Source of the DNA: Paractinoplanes ovalisporus
GTDB taxonomy: Bacteria; Actinomycetota; Actinomycetes; Mycobacteriales; Micromonosporaceae
Reading direction: 5' to 3'
NCBI RefSeq assembly: GCF_016834655.1
Contig: NZ_JAENHP010000009.1
Location: 186,001 to 250,000 of the forward strand
DNA length: 64,000 nucleotides
Shown here: positions 43,863-52,548 of the stretch, piece after piece
Layout: every line of letters begins with the position of its first letter
Position numbering within the stretch: the stretch's first letter is position 1
Translations under genes and position numbers: made by a program
Notes under the pieces: model-generated
Databases searched by the model: none
Told to the model about the DNA's origin: nothing
What the model saw: the letters and a program-made list of their open reading frames with translations, nothing else

Positions 43863-45746
43863 ATGTGTGGCATCGTGGGGTACGTCGGCGGTCGTCCGGC
43901 GCTCAGCATCGTTCTTGACGGACTGCGCAGGCTGGAATACCGCGGATACGACTCCGCCGGTGTGGCTGTCGTGGACAACGGCAGCGTTCTGACCGAGAAG
44001 AAGGCCGGGAAGCTGGCCAACCTGGAGAAGGCGCTCGCCGAGGGCGCCGAGCCGGGCATCGCCGCCGGTCTCACCGGCATCGGGCACACCCGCTGGGCGA
44101 CGCACGGCGGCCCGACCGACCGCAACGCGCACCCGCACGTCTCGCGGGACGGCCGCGTCGCGGTCATCCACAACGGCATCATCGAGAACTTCGCCCGTCT
44201 GCGCGCCGAGCTCGAGGCGACCGGCGTCGAGTTCACCAGCGACACCGACACCGAGTGCGCCGCCCACCTGCTGGCGGCCGAGGTGCGGGCGCTGCGCGAG
44301 TCGGGTGCGGCCGAGGGCCCGCAGCTGCTCGCCGAGGGCATGCGCCGCACGGTCCGCCGGCTCGAAGGCGCGTTCACGCTGCTCGCCATCGACGTCGAGG
44401 TGCCCGACGCGGTGGTCGCCGCCCGGCGCAACTCGCCGCTGGTCGTGGGCCGCGGCGACGGGGAGAACTTTCTGGCCAGCGACGTGTCGGCGTTCATCGA
44501 GCACACCCGCCAGGCGATCGAGCTCGGCCAGGACCAGGTCGTCCTGATCACGCCGGCCGGCATCGAGATCACCGGCTTCGACGGCTCGGCCCAGGAGGGC
44601 AAGGAATACCACGTCAGCTGGGACGCCTCGGCCGCCGAGAAGGGCGGTCACGACTACTTCATGCTCAAGGAGATCGCCGAGCAGCCCCAGGCGATCGCTG
44701 ACACCCTGCTGGGCCGCCTGTCCGACCGCGGCGAGATCGTGCTCGACGAGGTCCGCCTCACCGATCAGGACCTGCGCGACGTCGACAAGATCTTCATCGT
44801 GGCCTGCGGCACCTCGTACCACGCGGGCATGGTCGCCAAGTATGCGATCGAGCACTGGGTGCGCATCCCGTGCGAGGTGGAGCTGGCCAGCGAGTTCCGC
44901 TACCGCGACCCGATCCTCGACCGGTCGACGCTGGTGGTGGCGATCAGCCAGTCCGGCGAGTCGATGGACACGCTGATGGCGCTGCGCCACGCCAAGGAGC
45001 AGAAGGCCCGCGTGCTGGCGATCTGCAACACCAACGGCTCGACGATCCCGCGCGAGTCGGACGCGGTGCTCTACACGCACGGGGGCCCCGAGATCGCGGT
45101 GGCGTCGACCAAGGCGTTCCTGACCCAGCTGGTCGCCTGCTACCTGATCGGCCTGCACCTGGCCCAGATCCGCGGCGTCATGTACGCGGATGAGGTCGCC
45201 GCGGTCGTCGAGAAGCTGCAGCGCACCCCCGACAGCCTGCGCACCCTGCTCGGGCAGATGGAGGACGTGCGCGAACTCGCCCGCGACCTCAAGACCGCCT
45301 CGACGGTGCTCTTCATCGGACGCCACGTCGGCTACCCGGTGGCGCTGGAGGGCGCGCTCAAGCTCAAGGAACTCGCCTACATGCACGCCGAGGGGTTCGC
45401 CGCCGGCGAGCTCAAGCACGGGCCGATCGCGCTGATCGACGAGGGCACGCCGGTGGTCTGCGTGGTCCCGTCGCCGGCCGGCCGCGGCGTCATGCGCGAC
45501 AAGGTCGTCTCGAACATCCAGGAGGTCCGCGCGCGCGGCGCCCGCACCATCGTGATCGCCGAGGAGGGCGACGAGGACGTCCGTGCCTACGCCGACCACC
45601 TGATCCCGGTGCCCGCGACCCCGACCCTGCTGGCCCCGCTGATGACCACGGTGCCGTTGCAGATTCTCGCCTGCGAGATCGCGGCCGCCCGTGGCCACGA
45701 CGTCGACCAGCCCCGCAACCTGGCCAAGTCCGTCACCGTCGAGTAG
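43863..45746 (+). CDS. glmS: Glutamine-fructose-6-phosphate aminotransferase (isomerizing)
   Basis: Makes glucosamine 6-phosphate from fructose 6-phosphate and glutamine. 627 aa. After Met removal, Cys is the N-terminal nucleophile (MCGIVGYVGGRPA); TRWATHGGPTDRNAHPH belongs to the glutaminase domain. Two SIS domains follow (ACGTSYHAGMVAKY, AISQSGESMDT) and the protein ends LAKSVTVE as expected. Upstream partner of GlmM in UDP-GlcNAc supply. Confidence 0.97.
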   Translation: MCGIVGYVGGRPALSIVLDGLRRLEYRGYDSAGVAVVDNGSVLTEKKAGKLANLEKALAEGAEPGIAAGLTGIGHTRWATHGGPTDRNAHPHVSRDGRVAVIHNGIIENFARLRAELEATGVEFTSDTDTECAAHLLAAEVRALRESGAAEGPQLLAEGMRRTVRRLEGAFTLLAIDVEVPDAVVAARRNSPLVVGRGDGENFLASDVSAFIEHTRQAIELGQDQVVLITPAGIEITGFDGSAQEGKEYHVSWDASAAEKGGHDYFMLKEIAEQPQAIADTLLGRLSDRGEIVLDEVRLTDQDLRDVDKIFIVACGTSYHAGMVAKYAIEHWVRIPCEVELASEFRYRDPILDRSTLVVAISQSGESMDTLMALRHAKEQKARVLAICNTNGSTIPRESDAVLYTHGGPEIAVASTKAFLTQLVACYLIGLHLAQIRGVMYADEVAAVVEKLQRTPDSLRTLLGQMEDVRELARDLKTASTVLFIGRHVGYPVALEGALKLKELAYMHAEGFAAGELKHGPIALIDEGTPVVCVVPSPAGRGVMRDKVVSNIQEVRARGARTIVIAEEGDEDVRAYADHLIPVPATPTLLAPLMTTVPLQILACEIAAARGHDVDQPRNLAKSVTVE

Positions 45747-45847
45747 TCCCGCGCGCTCGGTTCTGCCCTTTGCGGCGGGCCGAGTCAGCTCTCCCGGCCG
45801 TCACCCCGCTGTCTTCGGCGAGATGGCGGCCGGACGCTCTTGTGGGG

Positions 45848-45990
45848 GTTTCACCAGACGGTGCCCACGGTGGCCGGGGTGCGGGGTTTCACCAGGCCGT
45901 GGCTGTGGCCGGGGTGCGAGGTTTCACCAGGCCGTGGTCCTGGTCCCGGCCGGGGTGCGGGGTTTCACCAGACGGTGCCCACAGTGATAG
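45848..45990. repeat. Four-copy repeat at the 3' end of the DUF1023 hydrolase gene
   Basis: GTTTCACCAG recurs at 45848, 45886, 45921 and 45962, each followed by a G/C-rich stretch, with unit lengths 38, 35 and 41 bp. The rightmost copy holds the stop codon of the minus-strand gene; the leftmost copy is nearly identical to it (ACGGTGCCCAC). The three copies beyond the stop fill most of the 218-bp gap to glmS. Confidence 0.8.
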
Positions 45991-47578
45991 TGGCCAGGGT
46001 GTCGAGCGAGCGGGAGCCGGGCTCCCAGTAGCCCACGTGACCCCCGCCCGGCGGCCCGGCGAAGACCCGCGCGCCGAACGCGGGGTCGCTCGGGTTGTGG
46101 CCGAACCACAGGTCGCGCTCGGGTGTGCCGAAGGCGAGCAGGGGCCCGGCGACCGGCACGCTGACGGCCGTGCCGAGGTCGCGCACCAGGCTCGCGGGGG
46201 AGACCGCCGCATATTGGATGACGTCGCTGAGCGAGGTCGACGACCAGACCTCACCCCTCGGCACCCGCAGCTCACGGGCGGAGTCGACCCCGACGCCGGG
46301 CGAACCCACGAACACCACGCTGTCGGCGTCGATGCCCCCGGCCGCCGCCCTTCCCACGACCAGCGACCCGTAGCTGTGCCCAAGCACGACCTGCCGCGCG
46401 GCCGGACCCTCGTGCGCGGCCCGCAAACCCTCCTGGAAGCGCTGCAACGCCGGCGCCCCGGCCTCGGCCCGGCCCGCGCCCGCCGCCTCGTCGACGAAGT
46501 CGGGCGCGTCGTAGTCGAGCCACATCACCGCGCTGGTCGATGAGGCCGGGCTCAGCTCGGCCGCCCGCGTCGCGACCCGCTCGGCGCGGGCCAGCTCCCC
46601 GCCGGACGAGGCCAGGCCGGCCGTCATCCCCGGCACGTGGGTGAGCACGCTGGTGGCCCGGTCGGGATCGCCCAACGCCACCACCACGCGGCCCTCCTCG
46701 CCGACGTCGAGCCGCAGCAGATAGGCCCGCCGATCGCCGGTGACGGCGAGCCGGTCGCTGAGCGCGGCCAGCCCGTCGCGCACCTCGCGCAGCCGCTCAC
46801 GCTCGCGGCCGGTGGCGGCGGCGATCGCCCGGTCGACCTCGGCCCGCCGGTCGTCGAGCAGCAGCCGGTTCGCGATGTCGCGGTCGGCCGCGGGCAGCCC
46901 GTCGAGCCGGGCCAGCCAGGAGGCCTCGGTGGCCAGGAGCCAGTTGCGCTGCTCGACCGGCAGGCCCTCCCACCACCGCCGCACCCCGGCCGGGGAGGCG
47001 GTGCAACCCGGCCGGTCGGGACCGGGCGGCTCGGCCGGAGCGCGTACGGCCTCGGCCAGGCTCGCCAGCCGCGCGGAGGCCTCAGCGTCCGCCCGCGCCG
47101 CCAACGCGAGCGCCGCGTCGAGCTCAGCGGCACCGCCGCCCTGCGCCGGGGCCGCCGCGACACGCGAGAGTGACGGCCCCTCGCCCCGGTCGGCGCGTCC
47201 GGCCGTGCCGACTGTGGCGTGGAGGGCCGAACTCGACATCTCTGCGGCCGATGAGTTCAGGCCCGGCACTCCGGCCGCCAAGGCGCGGGAGAGCAGCGAG
47301 CGCGCCCGGGTCAGGGACGCGGCGAACTCGCTGGCCACCTGGTCGGCGCGCCAGCAATGCAGGCGGAACAGCACAAGCCGGCGGCGCAGGGCCTCGAGCC
47401 GACGGGTGGCGGCCGTGGCGGCGGCGCCCTGCCAGGCCGCCCGCAGCGCGGCCAGCCGGGGGCCGAACTCGGCGACAAGGCGACCCGCGAGCTCGGCCCA
47501 CCGCCGCCAGGAGAGGGCGAGCGCGTGCCACCGCGCCGGGTCGGTCGCGCGCAGGCGGTCGAGGACAGCCGTGGTCAC
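45965..47578 (-). CDS. DUF1023 alpha/beta hydrolase with helical N terminus
   Basis: 537 aa. The N-terminal ~110 residues are helical with a WxG (Trp49-Gln50-Gly51), reminiscent of WXG100 proteins. The C-terminal DUF1023 hydrolase starts near residue 285; nucleophile Ser402 is in VLGHSYGSLVVGR, and VFVGSPGVGVDSA follows. No signal peptide is seen. GTG 47578 is the start. Downstream of and co-oriented with a small helical gene, a pairing seen with type VII-type substrates; secretion is only inference. Confidence 0.85.
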   Translation of the reverse strand: MTTAVLDRLRATDPARWHALALSWRRWAELAGRLVAEFGPRLAALRAAWQGAAATAATRRLEALRRRLVLFRLHCWRADQVASEFAASLTRARSLLSRALAAGVPGLNSSAAEMSSSALHATVGTAGRADRGEGPSLSRVAAAPAQGGGAAELDAALALAARADAEASARLASLAEAVRAPAEPPGPDRPGCTASPAGVRRWWEGLPVEQRNWLLATEASWLARLDGLPAADRDIANRLLLDDRRAEVDRAIAAATGRERERLREVRDGLAALSDRLAVTGDRRAYLLRLDVGEEGRVVVALGDPDRATSVLTHVPGMTAGLASSGGELARAERVATRAAELSPASSTSAVMWLDYDAPDFVDEAAGAGRAEAGAPALQRFQEGLRAAHEGPAARQVVLGHSYGSLVVGRAAAGGIDADSVVFVGSPGVGVDSARELRVPRGEVWSSTSLSDVIQYAAVSPASLVRDLGTAVSVPVAGPLLAFGTPERDLWFGHNPSDPAFGARVFAGPPGGGHVGYWEPGSRSLDTLATITVGTVW

Positions 47579-47650
47579 AGCGCCACCCGTGGCGGGCCAG
47601 CCGTGGTCACAGCGCCACCCGTGGCGGGCCGGCCGCGGTCATAGCGACCC
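47565..47650. repeat. 32-bp tandem repeat at the 5' end of the DUF1023 gene
   Basis: Two exact 32-bp copies (47565-47596 and 47597-47628) are followed by a degraded third. The first copy spans the gene's GTG start and first codons (GTGACCACGGCTG on the minus strand), so the initiation region itself was duplicated. The second copy offers another in-register GTGACC. Confidence 0.8.
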
Positions 47651-47696
47651 CGCTGGAGGCCGATCGCGCCCGTGGACCGGGGAGGAAGCGTGGTGG

Positions 47697-47984
47697 TCAT
47701 CGGGTGAGCCGCAGGCGGGTGCGGGCGCGGGCGTCGGCCAGCTCGTAGTCGGCCGCGACCTCGGTGATGCGCCGGGCCGTCTCTTCGATCTCGGCGCCGA
47801 GCGCGGTCAGCTGCTGGCGGGCGGCCTCACCGGCCAGCAGGGCCGCGTCGGTGGCGGCCCAGCGCGGGACGGCGGGCACCGGCGGCTCGTCGGCGGCCGC
47901 GGCGCTCACCCGGCCCGCGGTGGTCGCCACATCGGAACCTGAGCGGCGCAGCGCGTCGGTGTCGACCTCGAGATCGGGATTCAT
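47697..47984 (-). CDS. Small helical protein, EspC/WXG100-like
   Basis: 95 aa, mostly helical and Ala-rich, beginning MNPDLEVDTDALRRSGSDVA and ending ADARARTRLRLTR. The pattern of an N-terminal VDTDALR, a central proline break with a Trp, and a long second helix resembles the ESX-secretion-associated EspC-like family. ATG 47984 follows a good GGAGG. It precedes the DUF1023 gene by about 120 bp and could be its partner. Confidence 0.75.
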   Translation of the reverse strand: MNPDLEVDTDALRRSGSDVATTAGRVSAAAADEPPVPAVPRWAATDAALLAGEAARQQLTALGAEIEETARRITEVAADYELADARARTRLRLTR

Positions 47985-48108
47985 CGGCAGCCTCCTGGGG
48001 GAGCGAAGGGGACGCGCCGACGTTAAGGCCCGCGGAGGGGCCGCGGGACACCCTGTGGACAACCTCGGCGGTTGTCCACAGGGCCGGATGACGAGGCGGG
48101 ACTACCGA

Positions 48109-48114
48109 TAGGGT
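48109..48114 (+). promoter_or_regulatory. -10 box for leaderless acpS
   Basis: TAGGGT is followed by six bases and the GTG start of acpS, without a ribosome-binding site before that GTG. Confidence 0.4.
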
Positions 48115-48120
48115 TGGGCG

Positions 48121-48489
48121 GTGATCGTGGCAGTCGGCATCGATGTGGTTCTGGTGGAGCGCTTCGCCCGCGCCCTCGACCGGACTCCTCTGCTGGCGGT
48201 CCGGCTCTTCACCGAGGGTGAGCGGGTGACCGCCTCGGGCAACGCGCGTTCGGCCGAGTCGCTGGCCGCCCGCTTCGCCGCCAAAGAGGCGGTGGCCAAG
48301 GCGCTGGGCGCCCCGGCCGGCATGCTCTGGCACGACTGCGAGATCGTCGCCGACCCCGACGGCCGTCCCTGGCTGACCGTCTCGGGCACGGTCGCGGCGG
48401 TCGCCGCCGAGCGCGGGGTCAACCGGTGGCACCTCTCCCTGTCGCACGACGGCGGCATCGCCTCGGCGATGGTGATCGCGGAATCCTGA
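48121..48489 (+). CDS. acpS: Holo-[acyl-carrier-protein] synthase
   Basis: Transfers the phosphopantetheine arm from CoA to acyl carrier protein. 122 aa, AcpS type. The Mg ligand Asp is in VGIDVVLVERF and the second in RFAAKEAVAKALGAP; WHLSLSHDGGIASA is the C-terminal block. The start is GTG 48121. It opens acpS-nnr-alr, a common actinobacterial order. Confidence 0.95.
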   Translation: MIVAVGIDVVLVERFARALDRTPLLAVRLFTEGERVTASGNARSAESLAARFAAKEAVAKALGAPAGMLWHDCEIVADPDGRPWLTVSGTVAAVAAERGVNRWHLSLSHDGGIASAMVIAES

Positions 48490-48581
48490 CGAGGCGATCA
48501 CGCGGTCCTGACCAGTGCCGGCGCGAAAGTGTCAGAGGCCTGGGCCAGAATCGTCGGCAACACGAGGAGGCTGAAGGACCG

Positions 48582-50036
48582 ATGCGGCAGGCATGGCGGG
48601 TCGCGGATGTGCGAGCGGCGGAGCAGTCCCTGATGGCGACCCTGCCCGAGGGCACGCTCATGCAGCGGGCCGCGGCGGGGCTGGCGAGGCGTTGCGCCCT
48701 GCTGCTCGAAGACGCGGGCGGCGTCTACGGCGCGCGCGTGGTGCTGCTGGTCGGCAGCGGTGACAACGGCGGCGACGCCCTTTACGCGGGTGCGGCCCTG
48801 GCTCGGCGCGGCGCCCAGGTGCGGGCCCTGCTGATCCGGCCCGACCGGGTTCACCTGGCCGGTCTGCGGGCGTTGCGTGCGGCCGGCGGCTTCACCGTCC
48901 GCGAGCTGCCCGGGCAGGCCGACCTGGTGGTCGACGGCATCGTCGGCATCGGCGCCAGCGGTGGCCTCCGCAAACCGGCCGCGGCCCTGGTCGAGGGGCT
49001 GGGCGAGCTGCGTGGCCGCTCCGGGCGGCGGGCTCCGGTGGTGGCCGTCGACGTGCCGAGCGGTGTGGCGGTCGACACCGGCGACGTGCCCGGCGCGGCC
49101 GTGAGCGCCGATGTCACCGTCACCTTCGGCTGCCTGAAGCCGGCCCACGTGGTCGGCCCGGCGGCGGTCCGGTGCGGCCAGGTCGAGCTGGTCGACATCG
49201 GCCTCGGCCCGGTGCTGCGCGCCGATCCGGCGGTCTCGGTGCCCGACGCGGCCGACATCGCGGAATGGTGGCCGCGGCCCGATCACGCCTCCGACAAATA
49301 CACCCGCGGCGTGGTCGGCATCGCGACCGGCTCGGCCACCTATCCGGGGGCCGCGCTGCTCGGTGTGAGTGGTGCGCTCGCGGGCCCGACCGGCATGGTT
49401 CGCTATGCGGGCAGCGCCCACGCCGAGGTGGTGCGAGCCCACCCGTCGGTCGTCGCGGTGCCGCGGTTCCCCGACGCCGGCCGGGCGCAGGCCTGGGTGT
49501 GCGGCTCCGGGCTGGGCACCGACGACGACGCCCGCACCACGCTGCGCAGCGTGCTCGCGACCGCCCTGCCGGTGGTGCTCGACGCCGACGCGCTGACCCT
49601 GCTGATCGACGGCAAGCACGCGAAAGACCTGCGTCGCGACGCCCCGGTGGTGGTCACGCCGCACGACGGCGAGTTCAAACGCCTGGCCGGTGAGGCGCCC
49701 GGGCCCGACCGCGTCGGGGCCGCGCTCAAACTGGCCTCCTGGATGAACGCGATCGTGCTGCTCAAGGGCGACCGGACGATCGTCGCCACCCCGGCCGGCG
49801 AGGTCTGGGTCAATCCGACCGGCACGTCCGCGCTGGCCACGGCGGGCAGCGGTGACGTGCTGGCCGGGCTGCTCGGGTCGTTGCTGGCAGGCGGGCTGCC
49901 GGCCGAGCGGGCCGCGGTCGCCGCGGCGTACGCGCACGGGCTGGCCGGCCGCCGGGCCGCCGAGGAGGGCCCGGTGACCGCTCCCGACATCGCGGCCGCA
50001 CTTCGTCACACCGTCTTCGACCTGACCGGTCAGTAG
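48582..50036 (+). CDS. nnr: Bifunctional NAD(P)HX epimerase/dehydratase
   Basis: Repairs hydrated NAD(P)H. 484 aa. N-terminal YjeF_N epimerase domain (VLLVGSGDNGGDALYAGAAL, VVDGIVGIGASGG) and C-terminal ADP-dependent dehydratase of the ribokinase fold (VVTPHDGEFKRLAGE, ATAGSGDVLAGLLGSLLAGG). ATG 48582 (MRQAWRVADVRAAE) is the start; GAGGAGG lies upstream. Its TAG stop also forms part of the presumed -10 box of alr. Confidence 0.94.
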   Translation: MRQAWRVADVRAAEQSLMATLPEGTLMQRAAAGLARRCALLLEDAGGVYGARVVLLVGSGDNGGDALYAGAALARRGAQVRALLIRPDRVHLAGLRALRAAGGFTVRELPGQADLVVDGIVGIGASGGLRKPAAALVEGLGELRGRSGRRAPVVAVDVPSGVAVDTGDVPGAAVSADVTVTFGCLKPAHVVGPAAVRCGQVELVDIGLGPVLRADPAVSVPDAADIAEWWPRPDHASDKYTRGVVGIATGSATYPGAALLGVSGALAGPTGMVRYAGSAHAEVVRAHPSVVAVPRFPDAGRAQAWVCGSGLGTDDDARTTLRSVLATALPVVLDADALTLLIDGKHAKDLRRDAPVVVTPHDGEFKRLAGEAPGPDRVGAALKLASWMNAIVLLKGDRTIVATPAGEVWVNPTGTSALATAGSGDVLAGLLGSLLAGGLPAERAAVAAAYAHGLAGRRAAEEGPVTAPDIAAALRHTVFDLTGQ

Positions 50037-50039
50037 GCT
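50034..50039 (+). promoter_or_regulatory. -10 box for leaderless alr, overlapping the nnr stop
   Basis: TAGGCT begins with the TAG stop codon of nnr and lies 7 nt before the alr ATG. The geometry fits a leaderless start inside the nnr-alr junction. GGGA between them is at best a weak ribosome-binding site. Confidence 0.4.
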
Positions 50040-50046
50040 GGGAATC

Positions 50047-51165
50047 ATGTGGCAGGCCGAGGTCCGGATCGATCTGGACGCAATCCGGGACAATGTCGCG
50101 CTGCTGCGCGCCCGAACGACGGCCGAGGTCATGGCCGTGGTCAAGGGTGACGGCTACGGGCACGGCATGCTGCCCTCGGCGCGGGCCGCGCTCGCGGGCG
50201 GGGCGACCTGGCTCGGCGTGGCGACGCTCGACGAGGGCCTGGCGTTGCGCCGCGCGGGGATCGACGTGCCGGTGCTGGCCTGGTTGCATTCGCCGGGGCT
50301 GCCCCTGCACGACGGGGTCGAGGCCGGCCTCGACCTCAACGCGGGCAGCCTCCAACTGCTCGGCGAGCTGGTCACGGCCGCACGCCGGGCCGAGCGGACG
50401 GCCCGCGTACACCTGAAGCTCGACACCGGTCTGTCCCGGGGTGGCGCGACTCCCGCCGAGTGGCCGGCGCTGCTCGAGGCGGCCGCCAAAGCCCAGGCCG
50501 ACGGCGAGATCGACGTGGTCGGCATCTGGAGCCACTTCGTCTACGCCGACGCGCCCGGCCACGAGACCATCGACCACCAGCTGGGCGTCTTCGCCGATGG
50601 GCTGGCGGAGGCCGAGCGGTTCGGCATCACGCCGCGCTACCGCCACATCGCGAACTCGGCGGCCACGCTGACCCGTCCCGACTCCCACTACGACCTGGTC
50701 CGCCCCGGCATCGCGGTCTACGGGCTGTCGCCGGTCGAGGGCGAGACGTTCGGGCTGCGACCGGCCATGACCGCGCGGGCGCGGGTGGCGCTCACCAAGC
50801 GGGTGCCGCCGGGGCAGGGCGTCTCCTACGGCCACACCTATTTCACCGAGCGCGAGACGACGCTGGCCCTGGTGCCGCTGGGCTACGCCGACGGGGTGCC
50901 GCGCGCGGCCTCCAACGCGGGGCCGGTCCAGCTGGGCGGCAAGCGGCGCACGGTGGCCGGCCGGGTGTGCATGGACCAGATCGTCCTCGACGTCGGCGAC
51001 GATCCGGTGGTGGCCGGCGATGTGGCCACGCTGTTCGGCCCGGGCGACGACGGCGGCCCGACCGCCGACGACTGGGCCGAGGTCGTCGGCACGATCAACT
51101 ACGAGATCGTCACCCGCTTCGGCAGCACCCGCGTCCCCCGCGTCTACGACGGCGGTGCCGCATGA
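50047..51165 (+). CDS. alr: Alanine racemase
   Basis: Makes D-alanine for peptidoglycan. 372 aa. PLP lysine Lys33 is in VVKGDGYGHG; the catalytic tyrosine is in GVSYGHTYFTERE; HLKLDTGLSRGG and VCMDQIVLDVGD are conserved. The stop lies in GGTGCCGCATGAG, a sequence that recurs three times in the array downstream. Confidence 0.96.
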   Translation: MWQAEVRIDLDAIRDNVALLRARTTAEVMAVVKGDGYGHGMLPSARAALAGGATWLGVATLDEGLALRRAGIDVPVLAWLHSPGLPLHDGVEAGLDLNAGSLQLLGELVTAARRAERTARVHLKLDTGLSRGGATPAEWPALLEAAAKAQADGEIDVVGIWSHFVYADAPGHETIDHQLGVFADGLAEAERFGITPRYRHIANSAATLTRPDSHYDLVRPGIAVYGLSPVEGETFGLRPAMTARARVALTKRVPPGQGVSYGHTYFTERETTLALVPLGYADGVPRAASNAGPVQLGGKRRTVAGRVCMDQIVLDVGDDPVVAGDVATLFGPGDDGGPTADDWAEVVGTINYEIVTRFGSTRVPRVYDGGAA

Positions 51166-51174
51166 GTCCGTTCG

Positions 51175-51462
51175 TCGTCACCCGAGCTTTCGGATCCCGT
51201 ACGCGGAACGCGCGGTCGTCGCTCGAGAGCGCAACCGCCGGATCCCGTACGCGGAACGCGCGGTCGTCGCTCGAGAGTGCGACGGCTGGAGCCCGCGCGG
51301 GTCAAGCGGGTGGTGCGGCATGAGTTGCCTGCACGCGCGGTCGTCGCTCGAGAGTGCGACGGCCGGAGCCCGTACGGGTCGAGCGGGGTGGTGCGGCATA
51401 GGTTCCCCGTGGCGGCGCGGAGAGCTGGCGGCCGGGGTGGACGAGGGTGGTGCGGTGTGAGT
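51175..51462 (+). repeat. Complex tandem array between alr and the hydrolase gene
   Basis: Two 48-bp units (51192-51239, 51240-51287) and further partial copies share CGCGGTCGTCGCTCGAGAG. Copies of the alr stop context (GGTGCGGCATGAG and variants) recur near 51311, 51390 and 51450, the last giving the GTG start of the hydrolase. The array therefore looks like expansion of an original ATGA-type alr/hydrolase junction. No gene is supported within it. Confidence 0.8.
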
Positions 51463-52548
51463 CCGATGTCTCGGCGCGGGAAGCAGGTCGGTATCGCCGG
51501 CGCGGCCGTCGGTGTGGTGGCGGCGGGGCTGGCGACGGCGTTCGCGGTCGAGCGGGTGCTGGTGCGGCGGTCGATCAGCGCGCCCGGCGACCCGCACGTG
51601 GACGAGCCGTTCGGTGATCAGCCGTACGACAGCGAGATGACGGTCACCGCCGCCGACGGCACCGAACTGCACGTTGAGATCGTCGAGCCCCGGGTCGGGA
51701 GCGGGCCGAAGGGTGGGAGCAAGCCGAAGCCCACGATCGTCTTCGTGCACGGATTCGCGCTCGACATGGGCACCTTCTACTTCCAGCGCAAGGCGCTCAC
51801 CGAGCAGGGCGAGCACCGCCTGGTCTTCTACGACCAGCCCGGCCACGGGCGGTCGAGCCGCCTCCAGTCCGGCGACTACGACATCGCGGCGCTGGGCAAG
51901 TCGCTGGCCGCGGTGCTCGACGCCACCGTGCCCGACGGCCACATCATCCTGGTCGGTCACTCGATGGGCGGCATGACGATCATGGCGTTCGCCGAGCAGT
52001 ATCCGGAATGGTTCGGCAAGCGGGTCACCGGCGTCGTGCTCATGTCCACCTCGGCCGGCCTGATCGACAAGACCAAGCTGGGCCTCCCGTCGCTGGTGGC
52101 GCGGGCCAGCGCACCCTTCTTCCCGCTCTGGGGCAAGGCGGCCCACCTGGGCGGCGGCACGATCGACCGGGCCCGGGTCGTCTCCTCCGACCTCGCCTGG
52201 CTGCTCACCCGCCGGTATGGCTTCGGTGAGCCCAAGCCCAGTCCGTCGTTGGTCACGTTCGTGGAGAACATGAACTCCAAGACCTCGGTCGAGACGCTGA
52301 CCAAATATCTGCACACGCTCTACACCCACAACCGGTTCCCGGCCCTGTCGGCCCTGCGCGGCACCCCGGTGCTGGTCATCGTGGGCACGCGCGACTATCT
52401 GACCCCGGTGACCCACTCCGAGGAGATCCTGCGGCACCTGCCCGACGCCGAGCTCGTGAAGGTCGACAACAGCGGGCACGTCGTCATGCTCGAGAAGGCC
52501 GACGAGGTCAACGCCGCGTTGCTGCCGTTCCTGGAGAAGATCTCGTGA
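51457..52548 (+). CDS. Membrane-anchored alpha/beta hydrolase
   Basis: 363 aa. One N-terminal membrane segment (GIAGAAVGVVAAGLATAFAV) anchors an alpha/beta hydrolase: oxyanion region VFVHGFALDMGTF, nucleophile Ser169 in VGHSMGGM, and catalytic His in NSGHVVMLEKAD near the end. Substrate unknown. GTG 51457 is chosen for GAGGG spaced 9 nt before it; ATG 51466 is the alternative. Placement between alr and tsaE is conserved in actinobacteria. It overlaps tsaE by 4 bp. Confidence 0.87.
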   Translation: MSPMSRRGKQVGIAGAAVGVVAAGLATAFAVERVLVRRSISAPGDPHVDEPFGDQPYDSEMTVTAADGTELHVEIVEPRVGSGPKGGSKPKPTIVFVHGFALDMGTFYFQRKALTEQGEHRLVFYDQPGHGRSSRLQSGDYDIAALGKSLAAVLDATVPDGHIILVGHSMGGMTIMAFAEQYPEWFGKRVTGVVLMSTSAGLIDKTKLGLPSLVARASAPFFPLWGKAAHLGGGTIDRARVVSSDLAWLLTRRYGFGEPKPSPSLVTFVENMNSKTSVETLTKYLHTLYTHNRFPALSALRGTPVLVIVGTRDYLTPVTHSEEILRHLPDAELVKVDNSGHVVMLEKADEVNAALLPFLEKIS

